A DNA stretch of 64,000 nucleotides from Campylobacter taeniopygiae (GTDB lineage Bacteria > Campylobacterota > Campylobacteria > Campylobacterales > Campylobacteraceae). Below the pieces are notes generated by a model. The model made no database searches. It saw only the letters and a program-made list of their open reading frames with translations, and had not been told where the DNA came from. The stretch is from assembly GCF_005406225.1 (NCBI RefSeq), contig NZ_NXLY01000008.1, positions 30,908 through 94,907 on the forward strand, written 5' to 3'. Below, piece after piece: positions 7,848 through 18,027 of this stretch. Made by a program: the position numbers and the translations under genes. Each line of letters opens with the position of its first letter. The stretch's first letter is position 1.

Positions 7848-8790
7848 TTTTAAAGAAGATAATAATTTTTGGATAGCCTATGCTGATTTAATGGCAGGCT
7901 TACTTTTTGTTTTTATTTTGCTAATAGGTGCTATTGTGGTTAAATATGTTTTAACTCAAAGTGATCTAAGAGAGATTAAAGATAGTCTGACCAAACAAGA
8001 AGCACGGTTGGAGGAAAATAAACAAGAATTAAAAAATAAAGAAGCAATTGTTTTTAAATTGAGTTCTGATTTAAACAATGCTTCAAGTGCTTTAGATCTT
8101 GCAAATTTACAAAAAGCAGAACTTGAAGCAAATATAACTAACTATAAACAATTAAGTCAAGACTTAAATTCAACTCTTGACAATAAAGACAAGCAAATTC
8201 TTATTTTGCTTGGACAGCTTGAAAAAAAAGATGAAGAATTATCCAATTTGCAAGAAGAATTTAAACAAGCTAAGGAAAAAATTCAAAATTTAGGACTTAT
8301 GCGTGAGAATTTGAGCAAAGAATTGCAAAAAAAGCTTGATAGTAATATTACGATCAATGATAAAACAGGAGCAATTTCTTTACCTGCTGAGGTTTTGTTT
8401 GATAAGGATTCTTATGTTTTAAAAAATGAAGCAAAGGCAAGATTGAGAAAAATTTTAAGTGAATATTTTGATGCGATTATGAATGATCCAAAAATTTTAT
8501 CTAATATTGAAAATATTATTATCGAAGGGCATACAGATAGTGATGGTTCTTATATTTATAATTTAGATTTATCTCAAAAACGAGCTTATGAAGTGATGAA
8601 TTTTATTTATAGTTTCTATAAAGATCCAAGATTGCAAAAACTTTTGATGGCAAGTGGGCGTTCTTTTTCTGATCCTATTATGATCAATGGAGTAGAAGAT
8701 AAAGACAAAAGTCGCCGTATAGAAATCAAATTTAGTATTAAAAATGATAATGCCTTAAAAGATGTAGAAAATTTTTTTGAATTCCATTAA
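7837..8790 (+). CDS. MotB/ZorB-like OmpA-domain protein, partner of the preceding channel
   Basis: A 317-aa protein with one transmembrane helix near residues 12-34 whose start FWIAYADLMAGLLFVF carries the Asp found in the proton- or sodium-binding helix of MotB. A coiled coil of about 100 residues follows, then an OmpA-like peptidoglycan-binding domain (IIIEGHTDSDG, LDLSQKRAYEVMNFI, SRRIEIKF). It should be the stator-anchoring subunit for the MotA-like protein. I choose the ATG at 7837 (MKNDFKE) over a GTG at 7822. The function is unknown; the flagellar stator genes are not these. Confidence 0.75.
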   Translation: MKNDFKEDNNFWIAYADLMAGLLFVFILLIGAIVVKYVLTQSDLREIKDSLTKQEARLEENKQELKNKEAIVFKLSSDLNNASSALDLANLQKAELEANITNYKQLSQDLNSTLDNKDKQILILLGQLEKKDEELSNLQEEFKQAKEKIQNLGLMRENLSKELQKKLDSNITINDKTGAISLPAEVLFDKDSYVLKNEAKARLRKILSEYFDAIMNDPKILSNIENIIIEGHTDSDGSYIYNLDLSQKRAYEVMNFIYSFYKDPRLQKLLMASGRSFSDPIMINGVEDKDKSRRIEIKFSIKNDNALKDVENFFEFH

Positions 8791-8801
8791 AATTTCATGA
8801 G

Positions 8802-9659
8802 ATGCTAAAATCTACCATTGATAAAATTTGTTTTAAAGGTTTTGAATTTTATGTAAAGCGTGATGATTTATTAGGTGAAATCAATGGTAATAAGGCTAGA
8901 AAACTTGCTTTTTATTCTTCTAAAACCTATACCAAACATCAGCGTTTTATTAGTTATGGTGGCATTCAGAGTAATGCAATGGCTGCACTTAGTTTTTTTT
9001 GTTTTCAAAGAAATATAAAATTTATTTTTATCTGTAAAAAAATTCCATCCTATCTTAAAGAAAATCCATGCGGCAACTATGCTTTAGCTTTAAAAAATAA
9101 GACTGAAATCATAGAAACTGATGATAATCTAAAAGAATATGCCCTATCTTTGTGTAATAAAGATGATATTTTTATAGAACAAGGTGTGGCTAATTTAAAT
9201 GCAGAACAAGGCTATAAAGAATTAGCAAGTGAAATTAAAGAACAAAGTTTGGAATTGAATTTAGAATTTGATATTTTTTTACCATCTGGCACAGGAACTT
9301 CTGCCGCTTTTTTGGCCAAACATTCTCAATTTAAAGTTTTTACTTGTGCATGTGTTGGTGATGAGGATTATTTAAAAAAACAAATTTTAGAGCTAATGCA
9401 AGATTATGATTTTAAAAATTTACAAATTTTGCAAAAAAATCAAAAATACCATTTTGGAAAACCTTATAAAGAAATTTACCAACTTTATAAAGAATTAAAA
9501 CAAGAATGTTCTATAGAATTTGACTTGCTTTATGATATGATAGGCTTAAGCGTTGCGTTAAAAAGAAAATGGGAAAAGCCTTTGCTTTATATACATCAAG
9601 GAGGCATTTTGGGCAATGCTTCCATGCTGCAAAGATATGCTTTTAAGGGTTTTAAATAG
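8802..9659 (+). CDS. PLP-dependent enzyme of the ACC deaminase / D-cysteine desulfhydrase family
   Basis: Fold-type II PLP enzyme of 285 aa. The catalytic Lys sits in EINGNKARKL near residue 34, followed by the typical SYGGIQSNAMAA phosphate/substrate loop, a glycine-rich LPSGTGTSAA phosphate-binding loop near residue 168, and YIHQGGILGN at the C-terminus. The family covers ACC deaminase and D-cysteine desulfhydrase; sequence alone does not settle the substrate, and true ACC deamination is unlikely in a gut bacterium. It begins 11 bases after the OmpA-domain gene and ends 3 bases from the convergent phosphatase gene. Confidence 0.75.
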   Translation: MLKSTIDKICFKGFEFYVKRDDLLGEINGNKARKLAFYSSKTYTKHQRFISYGGIQSNAMAALSFFCFQRNIKFIFICKKIPSYLKENPCGNYALALKNKTEIIETDDNLKEYALSLCNKDDIFIEQGVANLNAEQGYKELASEIKEQSLELNLEFDIFLPSGTGTSAAFLAKHSQFKVFTCACVGDEDYLKKQILELMQDYDFKNLQILQKNQKYHFGKPYKEIYQLYKELKQECSIEFDLLYDMIGLSVALKRKWEKPLLYIHQGGILGNASMLQRYAFKGFK

Positions 9660-9662
9660 TTT

Positions 9663-10118
9663 TTATTTTCTTAGATATACTAAGAGGTTTTTACAAGCTA
9701 GAGAAATGATTTTATATGTTTCATCAAAATTTCCACTATACCAGGGATCAGGAACTTCATCATAACCCAAATCAGAAGCAAAATCAGTCATTTTTAAAAG
9801 TTTATTTTGAGTATTATTAAATTTTTTTAAAACATTGTTAAAATTAGAATTATCCATAGTGATTAAAAAATCACTTTCGTCACAGAGTTTTTGCGTGAGT
9901 TTTTTACTCTTGAAATTTGGATGCTCGATATTAAGACTTTGAAGTTTGGTTTTTGTACCAAAATGCATCCCTTCACCATCGTGTTCTCCTGAAGTGCCTG
10001 CACTGGTAATGAAAAAAAGTTCTTCTAAGTTATTTTTTTTGATTAAATCTTTCATGACAAATTCAGCCATAGGAGAGCGACATATATTTCCTAAACATAT
10101 AAAGGTTATTTTTTTCAC
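9663..10118 (-). CDS. Low-molecular-weight protein tyrosine phosphatase
   Basis: The active-site loop CLGNICRS (residues 8-15, CX5R) and the general-acid motif DPWYSG near residue 122 identify a LMW-PTP of 151 aa. The start is GTG at 10118 (VKKITFICLGN): it follows CAAGGAAAAAAT, while the TTG further up lacks a ribosome site and an ATG next to it reads straight into TGA. A TATAAT at 10145-10150 on this strand fits a leader of about 20 bases. In C. jejuni I recall this gene (Cj1258) beside porA; porA is not here. Confidence 0.88.
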   Translation of the reverse strand: MKKITFICLGNICRSPMAEFVMKDLIKKNNLEELFFITSAGTSGEHDGEGMHFGTKTKLQSLNIEHPNFKSKKLTQKLCDESDFLITMDNSNFNNVLKKFNNTQNKLLKMTDFASDLGYDEVPDPWYSGNFDETYKIISLACKNLLVYLRK

Positions 10119-10144
10119 ATTTTTTCCTTGTGTTTTAATCAAAA

Positions 10145-10150
10145 ATTATA
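10145..10150 (-). promoter_or_regulatory. -10 box for the tyrosine phosphatase gene
   Basis: TATAAT on the minus strand, about 27 bases before the GTG start. It sits back to back with the TACAAT of the divergent MFS gene, so the two promoters share a 54-base gap. Confidence 0.5.
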
Positions 10151-10160
10151 AAAAGTATCA

Positions 10161-10166
10161 TACAAT
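10161..10166 (+). promoter_or_regulatory. -10 box for the MFS gene, placed for a leaderless start
   Basis: TACAAT ends seven bases before the ATG at 10173. If this is the true -10 box, transcription would start at or within a base or two of the start codon. No ribosome-binding site is visible before the ATG, which agrees. Confidence 0.4.
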
Positions 10167-10172
10167 AAAACT

Positions 10173-11336
10173 ATGGAAAAATTCAATAAAACTTTGTGGA
10201 TATGTTGGTTTGGAGTTTTTACTACAAGCATGGGGCTAAGTCAAATTGCTCCTATTTTGCCTTTATATATAAAAGAATTAGGGCATATTAATCCCAATGA
10301 TATTGCATTTTATTCAGGACTTGCTTTTGGCGTAACTCCGCTTGGAATGGCTATTTTTTCACCTCTTTGGACTTTTTTAGGTGCAAAATATGGTTATAAA
10401 AATATGTTGCTTCGTGCGAGTTTAGGGATGTCAATTTTAACCTTATGGCTTAGCTTTGCTCATAGTGCTACAGAAGTAGTTTTAATACGTGCTTTAACAG
10501 GAATTGTTTCTGGTTTTACATCCGCATGTGTTGTTTTTATAGCAGTGATTGCACCTAAAGAAAAAGTAGCTTACGCTTTAGGCACTCTTTCTACTGCTTC
10601 GGTTAGCGGTAGTTTGATAGGACCTTTGTTTGGTGGGTTTGTCGCTGAGTTTTTAAGCATCAGCACTGTTTTTGATCTGATAGCATTTTTGATCGCTTGT
10701 TCTTTTGTGACAATTTATTTTTTCATCCATGAGGATAAGAAAAACAAAGAAATTCAGCAATACACTCATAAGAAAAAAGAAAATAAAACTCTTATTGTTA
10801 TCCTTTTTATCACAACTTTTATCATTCAGTTTGGAACTTTTGGGGTTATGCCTATTTTAAGTATTTTTGTAGAAAAAATTCACCAAGGGGGTAATTTAGC
10901 TCTTTGGGCTGGAATTGTTGTGGCTTCAAGTGGTGTGAGTAATTTGTTTTTTGCACCGAGAATTGGTAGTTTTGCAGATAAAATAAATCCGGTTAAGATA
11001 ATTTTTTCTTCTTTGATATTTTGTGGAATTTGTTTTTATTTGCAGTCTTTAGCCACAAATGTTTATATGTTGATTTTTATAAGATTATTAATAGGGGTAG
11101 CACTTGGCGGTCTTTTGCCTTGTGTGAATGCTCTGCTTAAAAAAAGCGTGAGTGCAAAAAATTTGAGTGTTATTTTCGGCCTTAATCAAACATTTCAATT
11201 TTTAGGCAATTTTTGCGGAGCCTTTGGAGGGGGAGTAATAACAGCTTATTTTAAAATAGAAATGGTTTTTATTCTCATGTGTTTTATTTTTATACTCAAT
11301 GCTTTAATTTTTTTATTGTTTAGAAAGCATATTTAA
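10173..11336 (+). CDS. MFS drug efflux transporter (DHA1 type)
   Basis: A 387-aa, 12-helix major facilitator. It shows the TetA/MdtG-like opening FGVFTTSMGLSQIAPILPLYIKELG and a loop 2-3 region (GLAFGVTPLGMAIFSPLWTFLGAKYGYKN read over residues 50-78) with the motif A pattern GxxxxKYGYK. Helix 5 has GSLIGPLFGGF, the motif C of drug:H+ antiporters. The likely role is export of drugs or toxic compounds at the inner membrane. C. jejuni has the same gene (recalled Cj1257c, putative efflux pump). There is no ribosome site ahead of the ATG. Confidence 0.82.
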   Translation: MEKFNKTLWICWFGVFTTSMGLSQIAPILPLYIKELGHINPNDIAFYSGLAFGVTPLGMAIFSPLWTFLGAKYGYKNMLLRASLGMSILTLWLSFAHSATEVVLIRALTGIVSGFTSACVVFIAVIAPKEKVAYALGTLSTASVSGSLIGPLFGGFVAEFLSISTVFDLIAFLIACSFVTIYFFIHEDKKNKEIQQYTHKKKENKTLIVILFITTFIIQFGTFGVMPILSIFVEKIHQGGNLALWAGIVVASSGVSNLFFAPRIGSFADKINPVKIIFSSLIFCGICFYLQSLATNVYMLIFIRLLIGVALGGLLPCVNALLKKSVSAKNLSVIFGLNQTFQFLGNFCGAFGGGVITAYFKIEMVFILMCFIFILNALIFLLFRKHI

Positions 11337-11818
11337 TTTTTTAAAATTTCTTTGATTTTTTCATATTCAGCTATAAGCTGTTCAAGGGAAAAATTTAAAT
11401 TTGCAGGGGAAGTGGATGGTAAAGCAATAGCATCTAATTTGGGATAGAATTTTTTAAAAAAATGATAAGCACTTTTTCCTGTAGTAAAGATGTGTTCTAT
11501 TTGGGCATGATTAAAAATAATATTTAAATCATTAGCCTTAGCATAACTTATGGTTTTATCATCAGAATTTTTTATTTTACAACTTTGAAGTATATCCCAA
11601 AGGGCTATTTTATGATTTTTTAAAAATATTTTTTGTTCTTTTATGCTTGATAATTTTACCGAGAATAAAATTTCAAAAATAGGCCAAAATCTATTTCTTG
11701 GATGTTGATAGTAAAAGCCATCTTTTCTAGATTGGATTGAAGGAAAGGATCCTAGGATTAAAATTTTAGAATTTTTATCAAAAAAAGGTTTTAAAGGATG
11801 AGTGAGAAAATCACTCAT
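11333..11818 (-). CDS. Uracil-DNA glycosylase superfamily protein (deoxyinosine glycosylase-like)
   Basis: This 161-aa protein has [29 protein letters not shown] as two adjoining motifs (GSFPS, then HPRNRFW), which is the signature of the UDG superfamily branch annotated as DNA-deoxyinosine/hypoxanthine glycosylase. It would remove deaminated bases from DNA. The ATG at 11818 overlaps the pnp stop as ATGA, so I prefer it to an ATG six bases earlier; translation is coupled to pnp. The stop overlaps the end of the convergent MFS gene. Confidence 0.78.
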   Translation of the reverse strand: MSDFLTHPLKPFFDKNSKILILGSFPSIQSRKDGFYYQHPRNRFWPIFEILFSVKLSSIKEQKIFLKNHKIALWDILQSCKIKNSDDKTISYAKANDLNIIFNHAQIEHIFTTGKSAYHFFKKFYPKLDAIALPSTSPANLNFSLEQLIAEYEKIKEILKN

Positions 11819-13983
11819 TCGCATAAATCCACAGAAATTTTGCCATTTTTAATTTCACTTACTTTTACTTTTAAAATATCTTGTTCTTTGATATTTAAAT
11901 GTTTTATTTTAGAATGATGAAGCAAACCATCTATATCGTCTTTAAGTTCTACAAAGGCTCCAAATTGAGTGATTTTTTTAACCATTCCTTCAAATTCTTG
12001 GCCGATTTCAAATTCTGATATTTTCTTTTCTTTTAGTGATTTTTTATGAGTTTTATGAGACGTTGTGATATTTAGAATATAATTTTTAGCAGCCATAATT
12101 TGTTCATTATCACAGCCTGAAATTTTTACCTCACCTTTATCTCGGTCAAGATCAATGGATACATTAAATTTCTCTATAATTTCTTTGATGGTTTTGCCAC
12201 CTTGACCTATAATATCTACAATTTTAGATGGCTCAATATTAAACAGTTCTATTTTTGGTAAAATTTCTTCATTAACAACAATTTCTTTTGCCGCTTTTTC
12301 CATAATATCTAAAATATGGAGTCTTCCTTCTTTGGCTTGATAAAGAGCAATTTTTAATTTTTCTTGATCTATTCCACCAAGCTTAATATCCATTTGTAAA
12401 GCAGTGATACCATTTTTATTTCCAGCAACTTTAAAATCCATATCCCCATCGTGATCTTCAAGCCCCATGATATCGGTTAAAACTGCAAATTGATCGTTTT
12501 CAAAAATCAAGCCCATTGCAACTCCAGCAATCAGATCTAAGCTAGGAACTCCTGCAGCACGCAAGGCTAAAGAACCTCCACAGACTGTAGCCATAGAGCT
12601 TGATCCATTGCTTTCTAAAATTTCACTGACTAAGCGGATAACATAAGGATAATCTTGTGGCACACTTGGATATAGAGCTCTTTTTCCTAAATTTCCATGT
12701 CCTAATTCTCTTCTGCTTGGTGCTTTAATAGGACTAGCTTCGCCCACTGAAAAACCTGGAAAATTATAATTTACCATAAAACGTTCGCTTACAGGATTTT
12801 TTTCATTGAGTAAATCTATCATTTGGGCGTCATTATCTCCGCCTAAAGTTGCTACAACTAAAGCTTGAGTTTGACCCCGTGTAAAAAGACAAGATCCATG
12901 GGCGTTAGGGAGTATATTTGTTTCTATACTAATAGGTCTTACTTCTTTTAAGCCTCTGCCATCAGCTCTTTTTCCCTCATTTAGAATTTGAGAGCGTATG
13001 ATATTGCGTTTGACTTTATTTAAAGTACTAAGCACGCTTTCTTCGTCCCAATCTTTGGCGATATCTAATTTCATAATTTCTTTAGCAATTTTATTTAATT
13101 CGCTGGCTCTTTCACTTTTCGCCATTTGATTGATAGCTTGTTTGATATCATTATAAAAATTATTTTCTAAAAAGGTGAAAATTTCTGGATATTCGATTTC
13201 ATCTTTTAATTCTATAGGATTATTTTTTTTGTGTTTCATGAAAGTTTTTTCATAAATACTTGATCCTTCTAAGATGGCTTTTTGAGCCAAATTTAAAGCT
13301 TCTAAAGTTTCATCTTCACTTAGCTCATTCATAACTTGAGTATTTTCTGGTACAATTTGAATAGGTGGTTGATTATCTGGAAATTTGATTTCTATCATTG
13401 CAAATTCATCACTTGGTAAAGCTCTCATTTCTATCATTAAAAGTTCATCTTTTACTCCAGAAACATAAAGATCTAAAGTACTTTTTTTTAGTTCTTCATG
13501 GTTAGGATTTAAGATAAAGTTACCATCTATGCGTCCTATACGAACCCCACAAACTGGAGCTTTTATAGGAATATCACTCAAATAAAGTGCCGCACTAGCA
13601 GCATTTAAACTCATTATTTGTAAGTCTGTTTGGGGATCTACTGAAAGAACCATAACAACAATTTGAGTCGGATAGGCATATCCTTTTGGAAAAAGTGGGC
13701 GCAAAGATCTGTCTATGATTCTAGCTGTAAGAGTTTCAGCATCAGTTGGCTTAGTTTCTCTTTTGACATAACCTCCTGGAATTTTACCTGCGGCATAAGC
13801 TTTTTCTATATATTGAACGGTTAAGGGTAAAAAATCCTCTTCAACTAGTTTTTCTTCTCTTGCAACTGTTGCTAATATAACACTTTTTCCTTGTCTCATT
13901 AAAACAGCACCGGAGGCTTGTTTTGCCACTTTATCTATATCAAAGATTTCTATATTTTTATTCACTTGAATTTCGTATTGCAT
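11815..13983 (-). CDS. pnp: Polyribonucleotide nucleotidyltransferase (PNPase)
   Basis: PNPase degrades RNA 3' to 5' by phosphorolysis and supports cold growth in Campylobacter. The 722-aa protein has two RNase PH domains (first with [20 protein letters not shown]; the second with [13 protein letters not shown] and [20 protein letters not shown]), then a KH domain ([13 protein letters not shown]) and an S1 domain ([20 protein letters not shown]). I start at [10 protein letters not shown] (13983), preceded by AAAAAGGACAAACA; the frame continues 19 codons upstream without a better site. It is the middle of a minus-strand operon after lptD. Confidence 0.96.
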   Translation of the reverse strand: MQYEIQVNKNIEIFDIDKVAKQASGAVLMRQGKSVILATVAREEKLVEEDFLPLTVQYIEKAYAAGKIPGGYVKRETKPTDAETLTARIIDRSLRPLFPKGYAYPTQIVVMVLSVDPQTDLQIMSLNAASAALYLSDIPIKAPVCGVRIGRIDGNFILNPNHEELKKSTLDLYVSGVKDELLMIEMRALPSDEFAMIEIKFPDNQPPIQIVPENTQVMNELSEDETLEALNLAQKAILEGSSIYEKTFMKHKKNNPIELKDEIEYPEIFTFLENNFYNDIKQAINQMAKSERASELNKIAKEIMKLDIAKDWDEESVLSTLNKVKRNIIRSQILNEGKRADGRGLKEVRPISIETNILPNAHGSCLFTRGQTQALVVATLGGDNDAQMIDLLNEKNPVSERFMVNYNFPGFSVGEASPIKAPSRRELGHGNLGKRALYPSVPQDYPYVIRLVSEILESNGSSSMATVCGGSLALRAAGVPSLDLIAGVAMGLIFENDQFAVLTDIMGLEDHDGDMDFKVAGNKNGITALQMDIKLGGIDQEKLKIALYQAKEGRLHILDIMEKAAKEIVVNEEILPKIELFNIEPSKIVDIIGQGGKTIKEIIEKFNVSIDLDRDKGEVKISGCDNEQIMAAKNYILNITTSHKTHKKSLKEKKISEFEIGQEFEGMVKKITQFGAFVELKDDIDGLLHHSKIKHLNIKEQDILKVKVSEIKNGKISVDLCE

Positions 13984-14051
13984 TGTTTGTCCTTTTTTTC
14001 CAGATAATAAATGGGTTAAATTTTTAAAAATATTCAGCAAGTATCTTTCCT

Positions 14052-16103
14052 TTAAATTTTATTTTCAGTTTCAGCTAGTGAAAAATCATATTTAATTCCA
14101 CCTATTGGGTAAAAATTAAATACAAAATAAACTCCGCTTTGATTTTTTGCAGTAATTCCAGCACTTGTAAGCTGTGGATCAATTCTTTCTCTATACATCA
14201 AAGAATAATTCCAACATTTTCTTTGGAAAGTATATCCAAATTCCCACATATTTGCATGTGCTCTTTGAGTGTCAAGCCAAATTCCTCCAAATAAATTGTA
14301 ATTTGGTGTTATGATATAATTTGCGTGAGTTCCTATGAAATTATATTTACCATATTCGTTATTTTGATAAGCATGAGAAAAATTCCAATTAAAATCAAAA
14401 TTGGTGCTAAATTCGATTTGATTGATCACATTGGTAAATCTTTGCTCTTTATAAGAATAAAATGTTTCATTGCTTAAATTGATATAATCATTATAGTAAT
14501 AAGTTATTAAATTTTTTAATTGATCAAAGTGGTGTTGTTTGCTTAAGTATTCGAGATTGAATTTATGTTTTAATTTTTTTTGACCCAAATCATTGTAGAA
14601 ATATTGAACTGTATAAAAATTGATTTGATCGTCTTTTTGAGTGGTGGATTCTTCAAGATAATTTTCGCTAATATTTCCAGATTTTGCTCCAAGCAGTGAA
14701 TATTCTAAGCCAAAATTTAAAGTATGAAAAAAATATCCATAATTTTTTGAAAGATCTGTATAAAAATTAAAGCTATGGGTATTTTGAAAATAGTGTTCAT
14801 GATCTTTTCTAGGATCATGGGTGTAATTAACAAAAGAGGCAAAAAGATGCTCTGTAAAAGTGAAATGAAGTAAGTCATTAAAAAAAGCATTATGGTATGA
14901 AATTGGCAATTCTAAATTAATTTGATTAGCATAAGGACCTACTTGGCGATAAAAATTATGAAAGCTTGCGTCAAAAGAATAACGCAAACGCTCATCAAAT
15001 AAATTATTTAAAAATCGGTGATACTGAAAGCTTGGATATTCTTGCAAGGTTGATTTATTGTTTAATTTAGAGGTATCAATATAGTATTTTCCATAAGCTC
15101 CATAATAATTGTTTTCATCAGCTAAAAAATAATTGATCCTAGAGGTGACTAATGAATTAAGATCGTAAGTATCTTTTGAGCTAAGATTAAAATAATCTAT
15201 ATCATTAATATAAATTCCATCAATCCATAGCCCTTCTTGAAAATTATCCCCCAATAAAGATTTAACTAAATCATCCCTAGTATATTTTAGTTCAATACCA
15301 GCATGAGTTTTATTTTTTAAATTTTCTTTGTGATAATAAGAAGATTTTTCTCTAAAACCTCCAAAATTAAGTTCTCCCATGGAATAAGGCGAATCTACAA
15401 ATCTTAAAGTAGAGTAAAGTCCAAAACCTCTATTGGTTCTAATTTGAGGGTTAAATTGTAAGTCCCAATTTTCATCTGTTGCTATATAAATAGGTTGTTC
15501 ATAGTATAAACCCTCGCCTCTTTTTAGAACAATTTTAGGGATTAAAAGTCCGCTTTGTCTATGTGTATCAGCACTAAATCCAAAATAAGGTAAATAAAAT
15601 ATAGGTATATCTTTAACGTATAATCTTGCATTATATAGATGAACAAAATTATTTTTTCTATTTAACCAGCCTTTGGAAAATCGAATTTCCCAATCTGGAT
15701 CTTCAACATTACAACTAGAAACTGAAGAAATTTTGCTTTCAAAAACTTTATCATTTAAATAACTTTGTTTGCTTTGAAACCAAACTTCTAAATTGTTATT
15801 GGAAAAGAAAAAATTGTCAAAATGTGCTTCATTGGAGTTTAAATTTATTTTTGCATAATTTGAATGCGATCGTTCATTTTGTCCTCTTAAAATATTAACA
15901 TCACCAAAAAGCTCTATATCTCCACTTTTTTCGTTATATATTGCTTTATTTGCAGTGATGAAATAAAAATCTGAAAAGATAACTACATCATTTTTTGCTG
16001 TGAGTATATCTCCTTCTTTCTTTGCATTTAGCGCATAAATATCAACTTGTGCTGCATTTAAAGCAATATTTGTAAAACATAAAAATAAAAATTTACGCCA
16101 CAT
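14052..16103 (-). CDS. lptD: LPS/LOS transport outer-membrane protein LptD
   Basis: LptD is the outer-membrane barrel that places lipooligosaccharide in the outer leaflet. The 683-aa protein has a signal peptide (cut after ALNAA), an N-terminal OstA/LptA-like jellyroll with alternating strands up to about residue 150 ([21 protein letters not shown]), and a long C-terminal barrel rich in Tyr, Phe and Asn. The motif [14 protein letters not shown] is typical of the family. The start overlaps the RDD-family gene by 11 bases. A candidate partner for LptD maturation, an LptM-like lipoprotein, lies at 21.8 kb. Confidence 0.92.
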   Translation of the reverse strand: MWRKFLFLCFTNIALNAAQVDIYALNAKKEGDILTAKNDVVIFSDFYFITANKAIYNEKSGDIELFGDVNILRGQNERSHSNYAKINLNSNEAHFDNFFFSNNNLEVWFQSKQSYLNDKVFESKISSVSSCNVEDPDWEIRFSKGWLNRKNNFVHLYNARLYVKDIPIFYLPYFGFSADTHRQSGLLIPKIVLKRGEGLYYEQPIYIATDENWDLQFNPQIRTNRGFGLYSTLRFVDSPYSMGELNFGGFREKSSYYHKENLKNKTHAGIELKYTRDDLVKSLLGDNFQEGLWIDGIYINDIDYFNLSSKDTYDLNSLVTSRINYFLADENNYYGAYGKYYIDTSKLNNKSTLQEYPSFQYHRFLNNLFDERLRYSFDASFHNFYRQVGPYANQINLELPISYHNAFFNDLLHFTFTEHLFASFVNYTHDPRKDHEHYFQNTHSFNFYTDLSKNYGYFFHTLNFGLEYSLLGAKSGNISENYLEESTTQKDDQINFYTVQYFYNDLGQKKLKHKFNLEYLSKQHHFDQLKNLITYYYNDYINLSNETFYSYKEQRFTNVINQIEFSTNFDFNWNFSHAYQNNEYGKYNFIGTHANYIITPNYNLFGGIWLDTQRAHANMWEFGYTFQRKCWNYSLMYRERIDPQLTSAGITAKNQSGVYFVFNFYPIGGIKYDFSLAETENKI

Positions 16104-16545
16104 TGACCACTACTGTTTTTGCTGCATAATCTTCCCATGTTTTACGCAAATCATTGCCTAAAGCCCATGCAAATCCTAAAAAAAATGCACTATTGCTAAG
16201 CTCGCTAACACTAGCTCTTATGCAACTTTGAATTAAGTTGGGTTTATCTAAAAGATCTTCATCCAAAATGATTATTTTACATATCATTTTTCCTAAACTT
16301 GCACCGTATAAATAGGTAAAAATGATTTGATATATCAAGTGAATTAAAATAAAGCTAAAGCTGAAATTACGTGATACTTCAATCATTTCCATTAAATCTT
16401 TTGCTTGAGATAAAGGAGTATAAAAGATGATATAAATAATAAAAGAAAGGATAAAATTATCTATAAAATAAGCTAAAACTCTTTTTTTAAAACTAGCAAT
16501 ACTTAAATTTTCACGTTCTAAACGAGTGGCTAAATCTTCTTTCAT
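16093..16545 (-). CDS. RDD-family inner-membrane protein
   Basis: A 150-aa protein with three or four hydrophobic helices. The family name-giving pattern appears as [18 protein letters not shown] (Arg and Asp in helix 1), and [17 protein letters not shown] marks the second helix pair. RDD proteins are mostly uncharacterised; a few act in Na+/H+ exchange. The start overlaps the purD stop as ATGA and the end overlaps lptD, so it is translated as part of purD-RDD-lptD. Confidence 0.85.
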   Translation of the reverse strand: MKEDLATRLERENLSIASFKKRVLAYFIDNFILSFIIYIIFYTPLSQAKDLMEMIEVSRNFSFSFILIHLIYQIIFTYLYGASLGKMICKIIILDEDLLDKPNLIQSCIRASVSELSNSAFFLGFAWALGNDLRKTWEDYAAKTVVVNVA

Positions 16546-17792
16546 TGGATAACCTGATAAGCAATATCTTTTCTAAATTGTTTTCCTTTAAATTCAACAT
16601 TTTCACAAAGCTCATAAGCCTTTTTTTGTGCTTCTTTTATATCTTTTCCTACACCAACGCAGACTAAAACACGCCCTCCATCGGCCATTAATTTATCATT
16701 ATCTAAGCTAACTCCGGCATAAGAAATATGGGTATTTTCTGGAATATTTTTTATAGAGATTTCTGTTTTTTCGGAACTTTTGTATGGGTAATTTTCACTA
16801 GCACAAACAACTCCGACGGCGTATTCTTTTTTTATATTGATTTTTGTATTTTTTAAACGTTTTTGGGTTGTAGCTAAAATTAATTCCAAAGGATTTTCAA
16901 TTAAAGGCATTAAAACTTCGCATTCTGGATCGCCAAAACGCACATTAAATTCTAAAACATAAGGTTCTTGATTGACAACCATAATTCCTATAAATAAAAC
17001 CCCACTAAATTCACTACCTTCTTTTTTCATTCCAGCTAAAGTAGGAATAATGATATCTTTTTTGATTTTTTCAAGCAAATCTTCACTGGCTAAAGAACTA
17101 GGTGCATAAGCTCCCATTCCACCGGTGTTTGGACCTTTATCTTGATCAAGAAGTTTTTTATGATCTTGAGCTGCAGGTAATAAAACAAAATCATCCCCAT
17201 CACAGACTGCAAAAATACTAAGTTCAAATCCATCTAAAAATTCTTCTATTACTATGAATTTTCCAGCATCTCCAAAACTTTCCCCACTAAGCATTTTAGA
17301 AGCTGAGTCAATAGCTTCTTCATGAGTTTGTGCGATAATCACTCCTTTTCCAGCACACAACCCATCTGCTTTTACAACTATAGGTGGTGTTAAGGTTGAA
17401 ATAAATTCTTTGGCTTTTTCTAAATTATTGGTGTTTAAAAATTTAGCCGTTTTAATTTGATATTTTTGAAGAAAATTTTTCATAAAGGATTTTGATGTTT
17501 CAAGCATAGCAGCAGCTTTGCTTGGTCCAAATATAGCAAGATTATGTTGTTTAAAAATATCTACAATCCCTTGGGCTAAAAAATTTTCACTTCCTACTAT
17601 ACAAAGATCAATTTCATTTTCTTTTGCGTAATTTGCTAATTCTAAAGGTTTTTCAAGATTGATATTTGTGCCAAGACTTTTGGTTGCACCATTTCCAGGG
17701 GAGAAGAAAAAATCTAAATTTTGATCTATATTTTTTAAAGCTAAAGCGATAGAATATTCTCTAGCACCGCTGCCTAAAATCATTATTTTCAT
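16542..17792 (-). CDS. purD: Phosphoribosylamine-glycine ligase (GAR synthetase)
   Basis: PurD catalyses the second step of de novo purine synthesis. The 416-aa ATP-grasp enzyme begins [19 protein letters not shown], with the PurD N-terminal loop GSGAREY, and has [13 protein letters not shown], the [22 protein letters not shown] substrate region (positions about 210-231) and [16 protein letters not shown] near the metal site. It has a strong ribosome site (AAAGGAGAATAA). It follows the 6S RNA gene by about 20 bases, so read-through from the 6S promoter could supply its mRNA. Confidence 0.96.
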   Translation of the reverse strand: MKIMILGSGAREYSIALALKNIDQNLDFFFSPGNGATKSLGTNINLEKPLELANYAKENEIDLCIVGSENFLAQGIVDIFKQHNLAIFGPSKAAAMLETSKSFMKNFLQKYQIKTAKFLNTNNLEKAKEFISTLTPPIVVKADGLCAGKGVIIAQTHEEAIDSASKMLSGESFGDAGKFIVIEEFLDGFELSIFAVCDGDDFVLLPAAQDHKKLLDQDKGPNTGGMGAYAPSSLASEDLLEKIKKDIIIPTLAGMKKEGSEFSGVLFIGIMVVNQEPYVLEFNVRFGDPECEVLMPLIENPLELILATTQKRLKNTKINIKKEYAVGVVCASENYPYKSSEKTEISIKNIPENTHISYAGVSLDNDKLMADGGRVLVCVGVGKDIKEAQKKAYELCENVEFKGKQFRKDIAYQVIQ

Positions 17793-17809
17793 TTATTCTC
17801 CTTTAATAA

Positions 17810-17991
17810 AACCCAAACAGCCGCTATTAAAGTTGACCCCAAAAAGTCAAAAGAAAACCGTTAGGCGATTTTTAAAGGCTGCAACTTCTCACTTCTTTCG
17901 AAATTCAAACGACGCCACAGACACGGTAAACCGCACACTCACAGTAATTAAAAATGTGTTGGATCACTAAAAATTCGCGTACCGTTTAGGC
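17810..17991 (-). ncRNA. ssrS: 6S RNA (ssrS-like), upstream of purD
   Basis: This gap holds GC-richer, non-coding sequence. On the minus strand a perfect TATAAT (17997-18002) predicts a start near 17991. The first bases (CCTAAACGGT) pair with the last ones (GCTGTTTGGG, ending at 17811) over 10 bp including G-U pairs. A second helix is possible between AGTGATCC (from about 17970) and GGGGTCAACT (around 17834) with one bulged A. The result is a rod of about 180 nt with an open middle, the shape and size of 6S RNA, which sequesters sigma-70 RNA polymerase. I recall that epsilonproteobacterial 6S RNA genes lie upstream of purD. No covariance search was run, so the name is an inference. Confidence 0.78.
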
Positions 17992-17996
17992 ACGAA

Positions 17997-18002
17997 ATTA
18001 TA
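17997..18002 (-). promoter_or_regulatory. -10 box of the 6S RNA gene
   Basis: TATAAT preceded by GC on the minus strand, 26 bases past the stop of the 486-aa gene, gives the 6S RNA its own promoter. The predicted start is near 17991. Confidence 0.65.
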
Positions 18003-18027
18003 GCTTAATTTAGCTTAAACTTACGTT

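Noticed and set aside
6423..8790. A complete Zorya defence system
   Set aside because: Only the motor pair is present; neighbours are a terminator and a metabolic enzyme, with no ZorC, ZorD or ZorE-like protein.
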